Origin: Chitinophagales bacterium
GTDB taxonomy: Bacteria > Bacteroidota > Bacteroidia > Chitinophagales > UBA2359
Reading direction: 5' to 3'
Assembly (NCBI GenBank): GCA_016787295.1
Contig: JAEUUX010000074.1
Coordinates: forward strand, 1 to 59,651
Length of the DNA stretch: 59,651 nucleotides
Positions 52,307 to 59,651 of this stretch are shown here, in pieces. Every line of letters starts with the position of its first letter. Position 1 is the first letter of the stretch. A program made the translations under genes and the position numbers. Under the pieces are notes generated by a model. The model was not told the origin of the DNA. It saw only the letters and a list, made by a program, of their open reading frames with translations, and searched no databases.

Positions 52307-54028
52307 TTATTCGTTGATTTTGCGGTTAGAGAAATCGGCAATGGATAGTAAATCTATAACAGGTTGTATATTTTTGTCATTGACAAGCCAAATAGTATCT
52401 AACAACTCAGTGATAGTTTTGCTTAGTCGTTCAGAATTAACTTTCTTGGCATCTTTATCCGTCAATTTACAAGCACGATTAATAAGGCGTTGCAATTCAC
52501 TAACAAGCATTTTATAGGAAGTACTACCTATATTTACTGCGTCTTCAAAAATATCGCCTTCGTTTTCTAAAATGCGTATCCATTGGCTGCTAAAATTGTC
52601 GCGCAGTTGTTCATAAATAATTTGCAGGGCGGTTGTTGTCATATTGTCATCGCTGTAGTCTTTGGCAAAGTCAATTTTCCACTTCAATTTTGTGGTAGTT
52701 ACTTGTCCCGAATGGCGCACGGCAGCAATGGCAAAAGCGTCCTTTTTATCAACATCTTTAGCTTGTTTTTCCATTTTTCGCGCCCATTGGAGGGTTTCGC
52801 TGAGGGGTGTTTTGTAGTGTGCAATGGCAATGCCTGCCGAAAAGTTCATGCCTACTATTTCTGCAAATTTTTGTCGCAGTTTTTGTACTGTTTCGTACAA
52901 GGTTGGTAGTGTAAGCATTCCCAGAAAGTCGTCACCGCCGGCATAAATAACTTTTCCGCGGTTTTCATTTTCTACGTAATTTCTTGCCCATTCCGCAAAT
53001 TCGCCCAATTTTTCGGAAAGTTCATTTTGCATTTTTTCATCTGCCTCTCCTATCTTTTTGCCCATGTCATCGGCATCAAATAGCAAAACGGCGTAGTATT
53101 TGTGATAACTGTACTTAAGGAGTTTGATGCAAGTGTCTATTTGTTCCCATGCATCTTTTGCATCAGCTAATTTACCGTCTTTACCTTGTTGTGTGAAATA
53201 GGCTGCGTTATAGTTTTCTTTAAACCAAAATTGCCCTATGGTTTGGGGTGTTTCGCCTATAGCATCAGCTAAGGTTTTTATTTTGTTGTCAATTCTTTCG
53301 TTTAATTTACTAAACGTACTTAACATGGCAATATCTGCTGTAGAGGGAAACTCGTCAACAAAAATGTTACCTACACGTCCATATAATCGTTTGAGCAAAA
53401 CAATAGCCGATAAACCTTCTCCTGCTTCCAATGCCCAATAATGCAGATAGGTATCATTAAACGACAGAATAATGCATTCTTTACACAAATAGGCGGCTTC
53501 TTTTTTACCTTTATTTTTGCGATAAAATAAGGCATTTTGTGTGCCTGTTACACTACATTTACGTCCCCATTCATTGATTTGTTTGAAAGGGCGAAAGTTT
53601 TTAGCAGCCCCTAATTGTTGTTCTAATTCTTTATAATCTTTTCCATAATTACTTCCATCATAAGGAACAGCCGCCCAATGCACCTCCAAAAAATCACGAA
53701 GTTGTTGTTGACAAGCCTCCCAATTGCTAAAACAACCTAAATATGTTTGAGCAATACGCATAAATTCAGCCTTCACATCAGTTGTTAATTCTTCGGCATA
53801 ATTGCGCATAGCGTCTTTATCGCTTATTGGCATTTGGGCAATAAAACGATTGGGTTTTGAAGGCACGTTAGGTGCAGGATAAATAATGTTTTGCTCACCA
53901 ACTTGGTTAGTAGCAAAATGTATTAGGTCGGATAGCAGTCGGCTTCCCGCATACAAATCTTGCGTCTTGCGTGCTTGGGCAATAAAAGACTGAACGGGTC
54001 CGATGGTGAAAAGGAAAAGGTAGGTCAT
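52307..54028 (-). CDS. cmr2: Cas10-type subunit Cmr2 with GGDD cyclase motif and no HD domain
   Basis: A 573-residue Cas10. It opens directly with FTIGPVQSFIAQARKTQDLY, so the N-terminal HD nuclease domain of larger Cas10 proteins is missing. The zinc finger is C158 with C182/C185 (CSVTG...YLCKEC). The palm domain has AVLLFDADDMGKKIG and YAGGDDFLGML (GGDD at 364-367), so cyclic oligoadenylate synthesis is expected. The C-terminal helical D4 region follows. It overlaps cmr1 by four bases. The DNase activity attributed to HD should be absent. Confidence 0.95.
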   Translation of the reverse strand: MTYLFLFTIGPVQSFIAQARKTQDLYAGSRLLSDLIHFATNQVGEQNIIYPAPNVPSKPNRFIAQMPISDKDAMRNYAEELTTDVKAEFMRIAQTYLGCFSNWEACQQQLRDFLEVHWAAVPYDGSNYGKDYKELEQQLGAAKNFRPFKQINEWGRKCSVTGTQNALFYRKNKGKKEAAYLCKECIILSFNDTYLHYWALEAGEGLSAIVLLKRLYGRVGNIFVDEFPSTADIAMLSTFSKLNERIDNKIKTLADAIGETPQTIGQFWFKENYNAAYFTQQGKDGKLADAKDAWEQIDTCIKLLKYSYHKYYAVLLFDADDMGKKIGEADEKMQNELSEKLGEFAEWARNYVENENRGKVIYAGGDDFLGMLTLPTLYETVQKLRQKFAEIVGMNFSAGIAIAHYKTPLSETLQWARKMEKQAKDVDKKDAFAIAAVRHSGQVTTTKLKWKIDFAKDYSDDNMTTTALQIIYEQLRDNFSSQWIRILENEGDIFEDAVNIGSTSYKMLVSELQRLINRACKLTDKDAKKVNSERLSKTITELLDTIWLVNDKNIQPVIDLLSIADFSNRKINE

Positions 54029-55161
54029 AAAATAATAGAAGTTAGGTTTGGAAATTTTTGGTCTAAAAATTCTTTCACTATTTCAGGGTTTGCTAATTTT
54101 TGGTTATGTCCCGTTTTATCCATAATTTCATAACCTTGTGGGATTAAATCACCACTAAGCCAAACAACTATCGGAAAAACTTTTTCTTCATTGACTTTTA
54201 TCAATTTAAAAATCAGCGGGGATGAACGCCTTTCAAGTTTATCTATTTCTTTTTTACCATTAACTACTGTCCATTTGCCACCTTGCATAGTTGTTTTTAG
54301 GTTTTGGTGCAAAATTGGAAAACCAAAATTAGGAGTGTCTGTTATCCGACCTTTAACTGTCGTTCTAAACTCAAAAAATGGTTTGGCAATAGTTTCTAAA
54401 GAGATTGCCCAATTAGTTGTTGTACTTTGTGCAAAATAGATTTTGGCTTTTTTTAAGTGTGAATAATCATTTCTACCATGGGATGTGATTGAAAAATTAT
54501 CTTCTACATATTCTTGCAGCCCTTCAACAGAAGTAATACCTTTATTATGAAAAATCTTTTTCAATTCTTGTTCTTTTTTCCTTAATTCCTCATCAGTGTA
54601 TTCATTGAAATTTAAGTCCTTTATCCAAAATGAACCACTGCCCCTTCTACTTCGTGTTCCTAATGCACCTAAAAACACCAAAGCTTTTAAAGCATTGATG
54701 ATGTGGTCAAAATACTCCATTTTATGAAAAATTATCTTGAACTCAAATACTACATTAGGTTTGATACTCTTTCTAATATTTTCTCCATCAAGCCATGTCG
54801 AATAGTATAGGTAAGCCAATCCCTTAAGTTTTGCATTGCGAGAGTCTATGTATGGCTTGCCTTTTTTTGATACTTTTTCTTCACAACCTATTTGCTTCCA
54901 TGTGAGGTCATAAATATCACTATCTTTGAGTGGCGTAATCATCTGAATACTAAAACTACTTCGCATTGCTGTATTATTTCCCAAGCCGCCAAAAATTTTT
55001 GTTTCCAACTCTTTCATGTTTGACTCATGCCCATGCAAAGCCCTCCACCAAAACCTTAGCGCCCCCTTAATACTCGGCGCACGAAGCTCGGGCGTGATGC
55101 CATCGGCACCATTCAAAAACATAGGCGTTATCGTTTCGCAAGTAAAAGTTATACTGTTCAT
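54025..55161 (-). CDS. cmr1: Type III-B CRISPR RAMP protein Cmr1
   Basis: A 378-residue RAMP protein at the 3' end of the crRNA in the Cmr filament. TCETITPMFLNGADGITPEL followed by RAPSIKGALRFWWRALHG is the Cmr1 signature. GALGTRSRRGSGSFWI is the glycine-rich loop. It is the first gene of the cmr operon, behind a good promoter. Confidence 0.94.
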   Translation of the reverse strand: MNSITFTCETITPMFLNGADGITPELRAPSIKGALRFWWRALHGHESNMKELETKIFGGLGNNTAMRSSFSIQMITPLKDSDIYDLTWKQIGCEEKVSKKGKPYIDSRNAKLKGLAYLYYSTWLDGENIRKSIKPNVVFEFKIIFHKMEYFDHIINALKALVFLGALGTRSRRGSGSFWIKDLNFNEYTDEELRKKEQELKKIFHNKGITSVEGLQEYVEDNFSITSHGRNDYSHLKKAKIYFAQSTTTNWAISLETIAKPFFEFRTTVKGRITDTPNFGFPILHQNLKTTMQGGKWTVVNGKKEIDKLERRSSPLIFKLIKVNEEKVFPIVVWLSGDLIPQGYEIMDKTGHNQKLANPEIVKEFLDQKFPNLTSIIL

Positions 55162-55205
55162 TATAAACGGATTATTGAAATTACTAATAGATTAGAATAC
55201 GGCTG

Positions 55206-55236
55206 CAAAAGTACAAAAAACTTGCTTATCCACAAA
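55206..55236 (-). promoter_or_regulatory. Promoter of the cmr operon (TTTG-N19-TACTTTTG)
   Basis: The -33 box TTTG (55233-55236) and -7 box TACTTTTG (55206-55213) are separated by exactly 19 bases, the best match to the Bacteroidota housekeeping promoter in the window. The leader would be about 38 bases long. Confidence 0.8.
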
Positions 55237-55287
55237 AGAATTATTGGAATATTCCGCCGATTTCCTGAAAATTCCTACTTATCTTAA

Positions 55288-55323
55288 AAAAAGCGAACAG
55301 TTGTTTATGACTGTTCGCTTTTT
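55288..55323. terminator. Terminator overlapping the 3' end of the flippase gene
   Basis: A 14-bp stem (AAAAAGCGAACAGT pairing with ACTGTTCGCTTTTT) flanks a short loop in which the flippase TAA codon (55305-55307) lies. It separates the flippase transcript from the cmr promoter and is symmetrical, so it may work in both directions. Confidence 0.8.
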
Positions 55324-56750
55324 AGTATATTAATAATGGTGTGCCAATTCCACAAACCTAATAGGACTGACCAAAGCAATGAAAAAAAGATGGCAACTAA
55401 CCAACTGACCGCCCAAAAATAGGGCAAGTGCAGGCAAAGATAGGCGATAATTATTGTGCCTATCACAAAAGCTACTAATCGAAAAGTTTGTTGCCAAGAG
55501 GTGCTTAGATGACAAGTTTTGAGGGACAAGGTGAGGTAGGCAAGAGCAGCGATGACTTGGGTTAGGCAAGCGGCTTGGGCTGCTCCAATAGCTCCGTTGT
55601 GGTTGATGAGTAGGTAGTCTGCCAATAGGTTGAAGAGCAAAATGCCTCCTGCTATTCCGTTGAGGGCTCGAATCATGCCTTTGGCGGTGAGGAGCGTGCC
55701 ATAGACATAGCAAGAGGAAGTGGCAATGAAACTTAGGGAAAGATAATAGAAGATGGTGACCGAATCGGAAGTGGAATGCGGATAGAGGGTTTGCAAAATG
55801 GGTTGTGCAAAAAAACAACTGCATATCGATAGGGTACTTGCTCCTACAAATAACAAACGCCCGCTGAAACCCGTTAAACGGTTGATGGATTCGCCTTGAT
55901 GGAGAAGCCGCGAAAAAGTGGGCATAAGAACGGTGGCAAACAGAACGGCTATCATATTGGCAGCATCTAAAAGGCGGTAGGACTGTGCATACATACCTGC
56001 TTCGTATGCACCAACTGAAGTGGGTAGCCAATAGGTGAGCCAAACAGATTCTAAACGACTGTTGCCTGCTATAAATAGACTTAGAAGGGCAAAAGGATAG
56101 GTTTGGCGTGCTATTTTTTGCACCAAAACACGGTCAAAATGCCAAGTAATGCCGTTGGGAAGGGAGCGATAAAGGTAGTAAGCTCCCCAAAAGGCTGCCA
56201 AAGTGTATGCAATTGTCTGAAGGTAGATAAATTGACGGATATTGATGTTATTGGTATAGGCTAACCATGTACCTGCTAAAAGTAGCAAGCAGATACGGTC
56301 GGCAATGGACAGGTAACTGTCCTGCCGAAAATGGTGGAGTCCTTGTAAATTGGAGCGGATATAGAGCGAAAACGAGGCAATAATTTGAATAAGGGCAATG
56401 AAAAAAAGCCAATACCATTGCTCTGCGGGATAGCCTATAAAGGCAGCAAAAGCATAGCACAGCATCAAATAACTTATAGAAAGGACTATCTTGAAAGGAA
56501 TGATTACGCCAACATAGTTGGGTAGCAGTTGGGGCTGTTGGGCTATGGCGCGACTGTTGAAGTTGTTGATGCCAAAATCCAAAAAGATTTGTCCAACTAA
56601 GGCTAAATTGAATAAGGCAAAATAGAAACCATATTCGGATTCTCCGACTTTGTTCTGTACGACAAGCTCAATGCCAAATATGTAGAGTGGTTTGACCAAC
56701 AAATTGGCAAGTATTAGGAAACTTATGTTGGCAAGGAAGTTTTTCTGCAT
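55305..56750 (-). CDS. Polysaccharide flippase (Wzx/MVF-type membrane protein)
   Basis: A 481-residue polytopic protein with about 12-14 membrane helices of the polysaccharide-exporter/MATE-like superfamily. The N-terminus FLANISFLILANLLVKPLYI and GEYGFYFALFN-like GESEYGFYFALFNLALVGQI are typical, with QPQLLPNYVGVIIPFKIVLS and SYRLLDAANMIAVLFATVLM later. It would flip undecaprenyl-linked oligosaccharide for O-antigen or capsule. No other glycan operon genes are adjacent. Confidence 0.85.
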   Translation of the reverse strand: MQKNFLANISFLILANLLVKPLYIFGIELVVQNKVGESEYGFYFALFNLALVGQIFLDFGINNFNSRAIAQQPQLLPNYVGVIIPFKIVLSISYLMLCYAFAAFIGYPAEQWYWLFFIALIQIIASFSLYIRSNLQGLHHFRQDSYLSIADRICLLLLAGTWLAYTNNINIRQFIYLQTIAYTLAAFWGAYYLYRSLPNGITWHFDRVLVQKIARQTYPFALLSLFIAGNSRLESVWLTYWLPTSVGAYEAGMYAQSYRLLDAANMIAVLFATVLMPTFSRLLHQGESINRLTGFSGRLLFVGASTLSICSCFFAQPILQTLYPHSTSDSVTIFYYLSLSFIATSSCYVYGTLLTAKGMIRALNGIAGGILLFNLLADYLLINHNGAIGAAQAACLTQVIAALAYLTLSLKTCHLSTSWQQTFRLVAFVIGTIIIAYLCLHLPYFWAVSWLVAIFFSLLWSVLLGLWNWHTIINILKSEQS

Positions 56751-56948
56751 GGTCGCTTATCTGCCAATTAAGAGAGTTAAGAAAAATGAGCTACTTTAAG
56801 GTGACACAAAAAACGAACTGATTTTGGCAGCTAACTACGCCACAACCCAAACGATTCGCTAATGAATATTGATGTTGTGTATACCCCTAAATTGAAAATG
56901 TTCTTTGGTTATTATTTCTCCGAAAAGTATTTTCAGCTTAATATAAAA

Positions 56949-57980
56949 TTAATCTTTCGGCAAGGGCATGTCATCATAAGGATATTTCATACCATACCGT
57001 TCTTCAAATTCCTTTTTCGCAATATCGCCATACAAAATTAAACGAACCTCATAATCTTTGGTATCTATTGAACCGACAAATGCTCTTAGATGTACAGGAA
57101 TAGATTCATAGGCAATTTTGAGTTTGTTTTTCAGCGCATTAGTTGGATTTTGTTTGTATTCCTCAAAAATTCTTGCGCACCTTACGCGAGAGTTTTCGCT
57201 TCCATTCAGTTCGTTCAGTTTGTCGTTCCATTCGGCTAATTTGTAGTCCATTTTTATACCCTGACCTGATTTTATCTTAAACGACCCTATGTTAGCTATG
57301 GTGACTGTCTCACCGATTTGGGGCTGTGTAGTAATTAAACCTTTATTGGCAAATTCGACTAATTGCCCAAATTCAATAATCTGTTTCGTGGGCAAATTGC
57401 TTATCTCCACTCGTTTATTGGGATATAAACACAAATCAGCTATGTAAGTTTTTTGGTCGCTATGTCTAAAAAAAACAACAAACTTTTCACCCAATATTCT
57501 ATTTGTAGAGGTCATGTGATAGGGTTTGGGAGTAGGAACATTATAGGGTTTAACCGATATTTTGCTGTCCTCCCAAATGGGCTTATTGCTCTGGTGTTGG
57601 TATAAATTTTGTAAGTTGGGATTTAAACAAGTAAATAGTTCATAGACATTGTCATAAAAAGTAGTGGCGGTGTGTTGCCAACGTCCCTGTTCGATTTCCC
57701 ACTCTCCAACAAAGGAAATACTCATGGTTGTTCCATCAGGAATGGAAGTAGTCACCCAGCCACTGTTCAATTTACCTTTAAATCCTATCCAATCAGTCGT
57801 TCCCCAACAAGATATCAATCCATCACTATACATCTGAAGTGGGCTATAATGGTAGTTGATATTGTGGATAAAACACGGAATAAAAAACCCTTTCACGGAG
57901 TCCTCCATTCTAATAATACTCGTAAAATCTATAGACTGTTTGGTTGTTTTTGTAGAAAAAAGGCGTTTAAATAGGTTCAT
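56949..57980 (-). CDS. Unrecognised cytoplasmic protein
   Basis: A 343-residue protein starting MNLFKRLFSTKTTKQSIDFT; the frame is open to 58034 but the extra 18 residues look non-coding. MYSDGLISCWGTTDWIGFKG and PDGTTMSISFVGEWEIEQGR suggest a beta-rich domain, then GEKFVVFFRHSDQKTYIADL. The C-terminal third (RVRCARIFEEYKQNPTNALK) is helical. No signal peptide or membrane segment. Such layouts occur in immunity-like or accessory proteins, but I have no family assignment. Confidence 0.68.
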   Translation of the reverse strand: MNLFKRLFSTKTTKQSIDFTSIIRMEDSVKGFFIPCFIHNINYHYSPLQMYSDGLISCWGTTDWIGFKGKLNSGWVTTSIPDGTTMSISFVGEWEIEQGRWQHTATTFYDNVYELFTCLNPNLQNLYQHQSNKPIWEDSKISVKPYNVPTPKPYHMTSTNRILGEKFVVFFRHSDQKTYIADLCLYPNKRVEISNLPTKQIIEFGQLVEFANKGLITTQPQIGETVTIANIGSFKIKSGQGIKMDYKLAEWNDKLNELNGSENSRVRCARIFEEYKQNPTNALKNKLKIAYESIPVHLRAFVGSIDTKDYEVRLILYGDIAKKEFEERYGMKYPYDDMPLPKD

Positions 57981-58216
57981 AGTATAGTAATTATGGGTAA
58001 TAAATGTTGCTTCTAAGCTTGTTCGAAAAAGCATATTGCCTGATAACGCGGGAAATTTCGCAAAATCTCAAGTAACCAAATCAGCTTATTGATAACTGAA
58101 AATCAAGTTATTACGCTTTTTTTATTGCATAAACACGAACAGATAAAGTTGCTTTTTTTTAAAAACCACAAACTACTGTTCCATTTTGCTTAAATAGTCC
58201 GACAATAAGGCATTGA

Positions 58217-58339
58217 TTTTTTTGGGCGTTTCCCTGCGGGTCGGGCTGCTACGGGCTTCGCTAACGCTACGGTACTACGTTGCTCTCCGCACTGGCTAAC
58301 GCCACCCTCCGCATCCCTAACGCGCTTCGCCATTCGCAC
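58217..58339 (+). repeat. Dispersed GGGCGTTTCCC...TCCCTAACGC repeat, copy 4 (subtype B)
   Basis: An element of about 123 bp very similar to copy 2, with the same CTCCGCACTGGCTAACGCC centre and ATCCCTAACGCGCTTCGCC right end. It lies in the 450-base gap between the unrecognised gene and the methyltransferase, which otherwise holds no gene. Confidence 0.87.
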
Positions 58340-58431
58340 AAACCATATCGTTATTTTTTTACAGCAAAAACAGCTTTTTTCCAACAAAATAGTTAAAATC
58401 TAAAACACTACCATGACATTTTCGTTCCACA

Positions 58432-59301
58432 CTATTTTCGGACAATCCAAATATCTTCCAGCATTAACCGATATTGGGCAATGGTGGCAGCAGGTAGTTC
58501 ATACAAAAATTTGTCTAAATCGACCTTGAAACCAACACTTTCTAAACGGTCTTTTTTGTCCATGCCATAAGTACGGACATGGTCGTCCTGTCCAAAGCGG
58601 CGCTCGCGCTCTTTGGGGTCGGTGATAGTTAGGTCTTCTTCTGTTTCGGCTTTGTTGCTCATGGGAGTTTGCAAAATTGCCCAGCCACCGGGTTTCAACA
58701 CCCGATATAGTTCGCTCATAGCCAAATGATCGTCGGGAACATGCTCCAAAACATGGTTACAAATAATGACATCAAACGCATTGTCGGGAAAAGTGATATT
58801 GGTGATGTCCATCTGAATCATGGCTGTTGGCATATCCAAATCGGCGCTAATATAGTCTAAGTTGGGCGCGTTTTTGAACTTTTCTTGCAATTGATGTTCG
58901 GGTGCAAAATGCAAAACGCGCAGTTTATCTTTAAACAAGTTGGTTTTTTGATGAAAATAGAGCCACAAAGACCGATGACGTTCCAAGGATAAACAATGAC
59001 GACACAAGACATTCGGGCGCTTTACATAGCCATACGAAGCAAAGGAAGCAAAACTATGCCCACAACAAGGACAAGTGACAGCATTGCCTTTGTAGAGAAA
59101 AGATGTGGCGCGCAATACTTGCATACCTGCTACGCGAAGGTATTTTTTAGGAACAATTTTTTCTGCAATTTGTTTTAATTCGTAGGTTGCAAACATATCG
59201 TTGAAATATGGCTTTAATGGTTGATGAAAAAATAGAGTCAAGAGTGTTTGTTTTTTTATGAATGCCGTTAATAAGTCTGCAAAAATAACTAACTTACTCA
59301 T
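58432..59301 (-). CDS. Class I SAM-dependent methyltransferase with zinc-ribbon insertion
   Basis: A 289-residue protein. A zinc-ribbon-like CPCCGHSF...LCRHCLSLERHR precedes the Rossmann core. SAM motifs are LRVLHFAPEHQLQEKF, then YISADLD, then ITFPDNAFDVIICNHVLEHV and ELYRVLKPGGWAILQTP. The substrate is unknown; related proteins are linked to polysaccharide or glycan modification. The first frame-open codon (59310) is GTG; ATG 59301 is preferred, about 30 bases after a TATGTTTG -7 box. Confidence 0.85.
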   Translation of the reverse strand: MSKLVIFADLLTAFIKKQTLLTLFFHQPLKPYFNDMFATYELKQIAEKIVPKKYLRVAGMQVLRATSFLYKGNAVTCPCCGHSFASFASYGYVKRPNVLCRHCLSLERHRSLWLYFHQKTNLFKDKLRVLHFAPEHQLQEKFKNAPNLDYISADLDMPTAMIQMDITNITFPDNAFDVIICNHVLEHVPDDHLAMSELYRVLKPGGWAILQTPMSNKAETEEDLTITDPKERERRFGQDDHVRTYGMDKKDRLESVGFKVDLDKFLYELPAATIAQYRLMLEDIWIVRK

Positions 59302-59337
59302 GTTACACACTCGCTGTCGTAAAACAGATTATTGTAG

Positions 59338-59345
59338 CAAACATA
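59338..59345 (-). promoter_or_regulatory. Bacteroidota -7 box (TATGTTTG) for the methyltransferase gene
   Basis: It matches TAnnTTTG 36 bases before ATG 59301. Confidence 0.45.
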
Positions 59346-59651
59346 GCAATTACAAAAAACGTGCTTATGCCTACACTATTTTCGTCACCCGAAATAGTGC
59401 TGTTTCGGTCGTTGAGGCATGAAAGTTATGGTTAAACAGACAAAGAATGATAAATTGCCTCAACGATTGCCTACATTTTGTGGTAGCTAATACGATAAAA
59501 TAGACAAAAAGCCTACGATTTTGCTTGCTACCACAAAATTAAGCAAAGACCACAGCACGCCGGACGAATCCACTCGAAAAAGAACACCTTTTTTTGCTAC
59601 TTTTTTGGGTGAGCAAAAAAGTAGAATCACCATTTATCGCTTGTGACAATA
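59346..59651. other. Non-coding right edge with nested inverted repeats
   Basis: No gene is seen. It holds an imperfect hairpin (59374-59399), a 10-bp inverted repeat (59410-59419 with 59456-59465), a 12-bp inverted repeat (59476-59487 with 59527-59538), and an 11-bp T-rich hairpin (59597-59607 with 59614-59624) that could be a terminator for a gene beyond the edge. Confidence 0.6.

Noticed and set aside
55162-55304. Possible CRISPR leader or array before cmr1
   Set aside because: Only a promoter and a terminator are present; no direct repeats of CRISPR length.

Overview
The window looks like the chromosome of a Bacteroidota bacterium, probably an environmental member of the Saprospiria/Chitinophagia side, though I cannot fix the genus. 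The evidence is a type A and a type B type-IX-secretion (T9SS) C-terminal sorting domain on two large secreted proteins, many start-proximal TAnnTTTG boxes (the Bacteroidota -7 promoter element), absence of obvious Shine-Dalgarno sites, lipoproteins in the denitrification genes, and a dispersed GGGCGTTTCCC...TCCCTAACGC repeat of a kind I recall from Bacteroidota genomes. There are no rRNA or tRNA genes, no CRISPR array and no intact insertion sequence.

Layout. 1-3.4 kb: the end of a probable Uma2-like gene, a family 2 glycosyltransferase and a T9SS-exported M43 metalloprotease. 3.6-11.3 kb: a hotdog thioesterase, then a leftward seven-gene operon with two tandem zinc-ribbon/DUF4178 membrane proteins, a small membrane protein, a DUF350 protein, a membrane-anchored spermidine-synthase-like protein, a Tat-exported FAD oxidoreductase and a histidine-rich membrane protein. 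It looks like an envelope polyamine-related or small-molecule modification pathway of unknown product. 11.8-22.7 kb: a GT-C membrane glycosyltransferase and an interrupted division/cell-wall cluster, murC-ftsQ-[ppk2]-ftsA-[AAA ATPase + DUF4435]-ftsZ. The bracketed ATPase/TOPRIM pair matches the composition of the PARIS anti-phage system. 22.9-25.0 kb: a small secreted coiled-coil protein and a GT4 glycosyltransferase.

25.2-36.8 kb is a leftward denitrification and NO-defence island: an Rrf2 regulator, NirK with a fused cytochrome c domain, NirV, a SCO copper chaperone, a lone cytochrome c that is a paralogue of the NirK tail, an alginate-export-type porin, the RIC/ScdA iron-sulfur repair protein, NorC, NorB, a hemerythrin, NorQ and NorD. 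The predicted chemistry is nitrite to NO to N2O; no N2O reductase is present here. Four 20-bp palindromes lie between the Rrf2 gene and nirK and are the best candidates for its operators.

37-46 kb is housekeeping and envelope: a secreted propeller-like protein, a ferredoxin-NADP reductase-like flavoprotein, a very acidic protein, RNase III, a CaiB/BaiF CoA-transferase and a large T9SS type B surface protein. A 135-bp MITE-like inverted repeat lies between two convergent genes. 46-55.2 kb is a complete leftward type III-B CRISPR-Cas effector operon, cmr1-cmr2-cmr3-[CARF-PD-(D/E)XK]-[DUF1016 nuclease]-cmr4-cmr5-cmr6, driven by a near-ideal promoter. It has GGDD-containing Cmr2 (cyclic oligoadenylate synthesis) and a CARF-nuclease that would respond to it, but no array, cas6 or adaptation genes nearby. 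55.3-59.7 kb: a polysaccharide flippase, an unrecognised protein, a repeat copy, a methyltransferase and a hairpin-rich edge.

The most interesting parts are the Cmr operon with its embedded CARF-nuclease and DUF1016 nuclease, the PARIS-like pair between ftsA and ftsZ, the DUF4178/DUF350/SpeE-like operon, and the operator array upstream of nirK.
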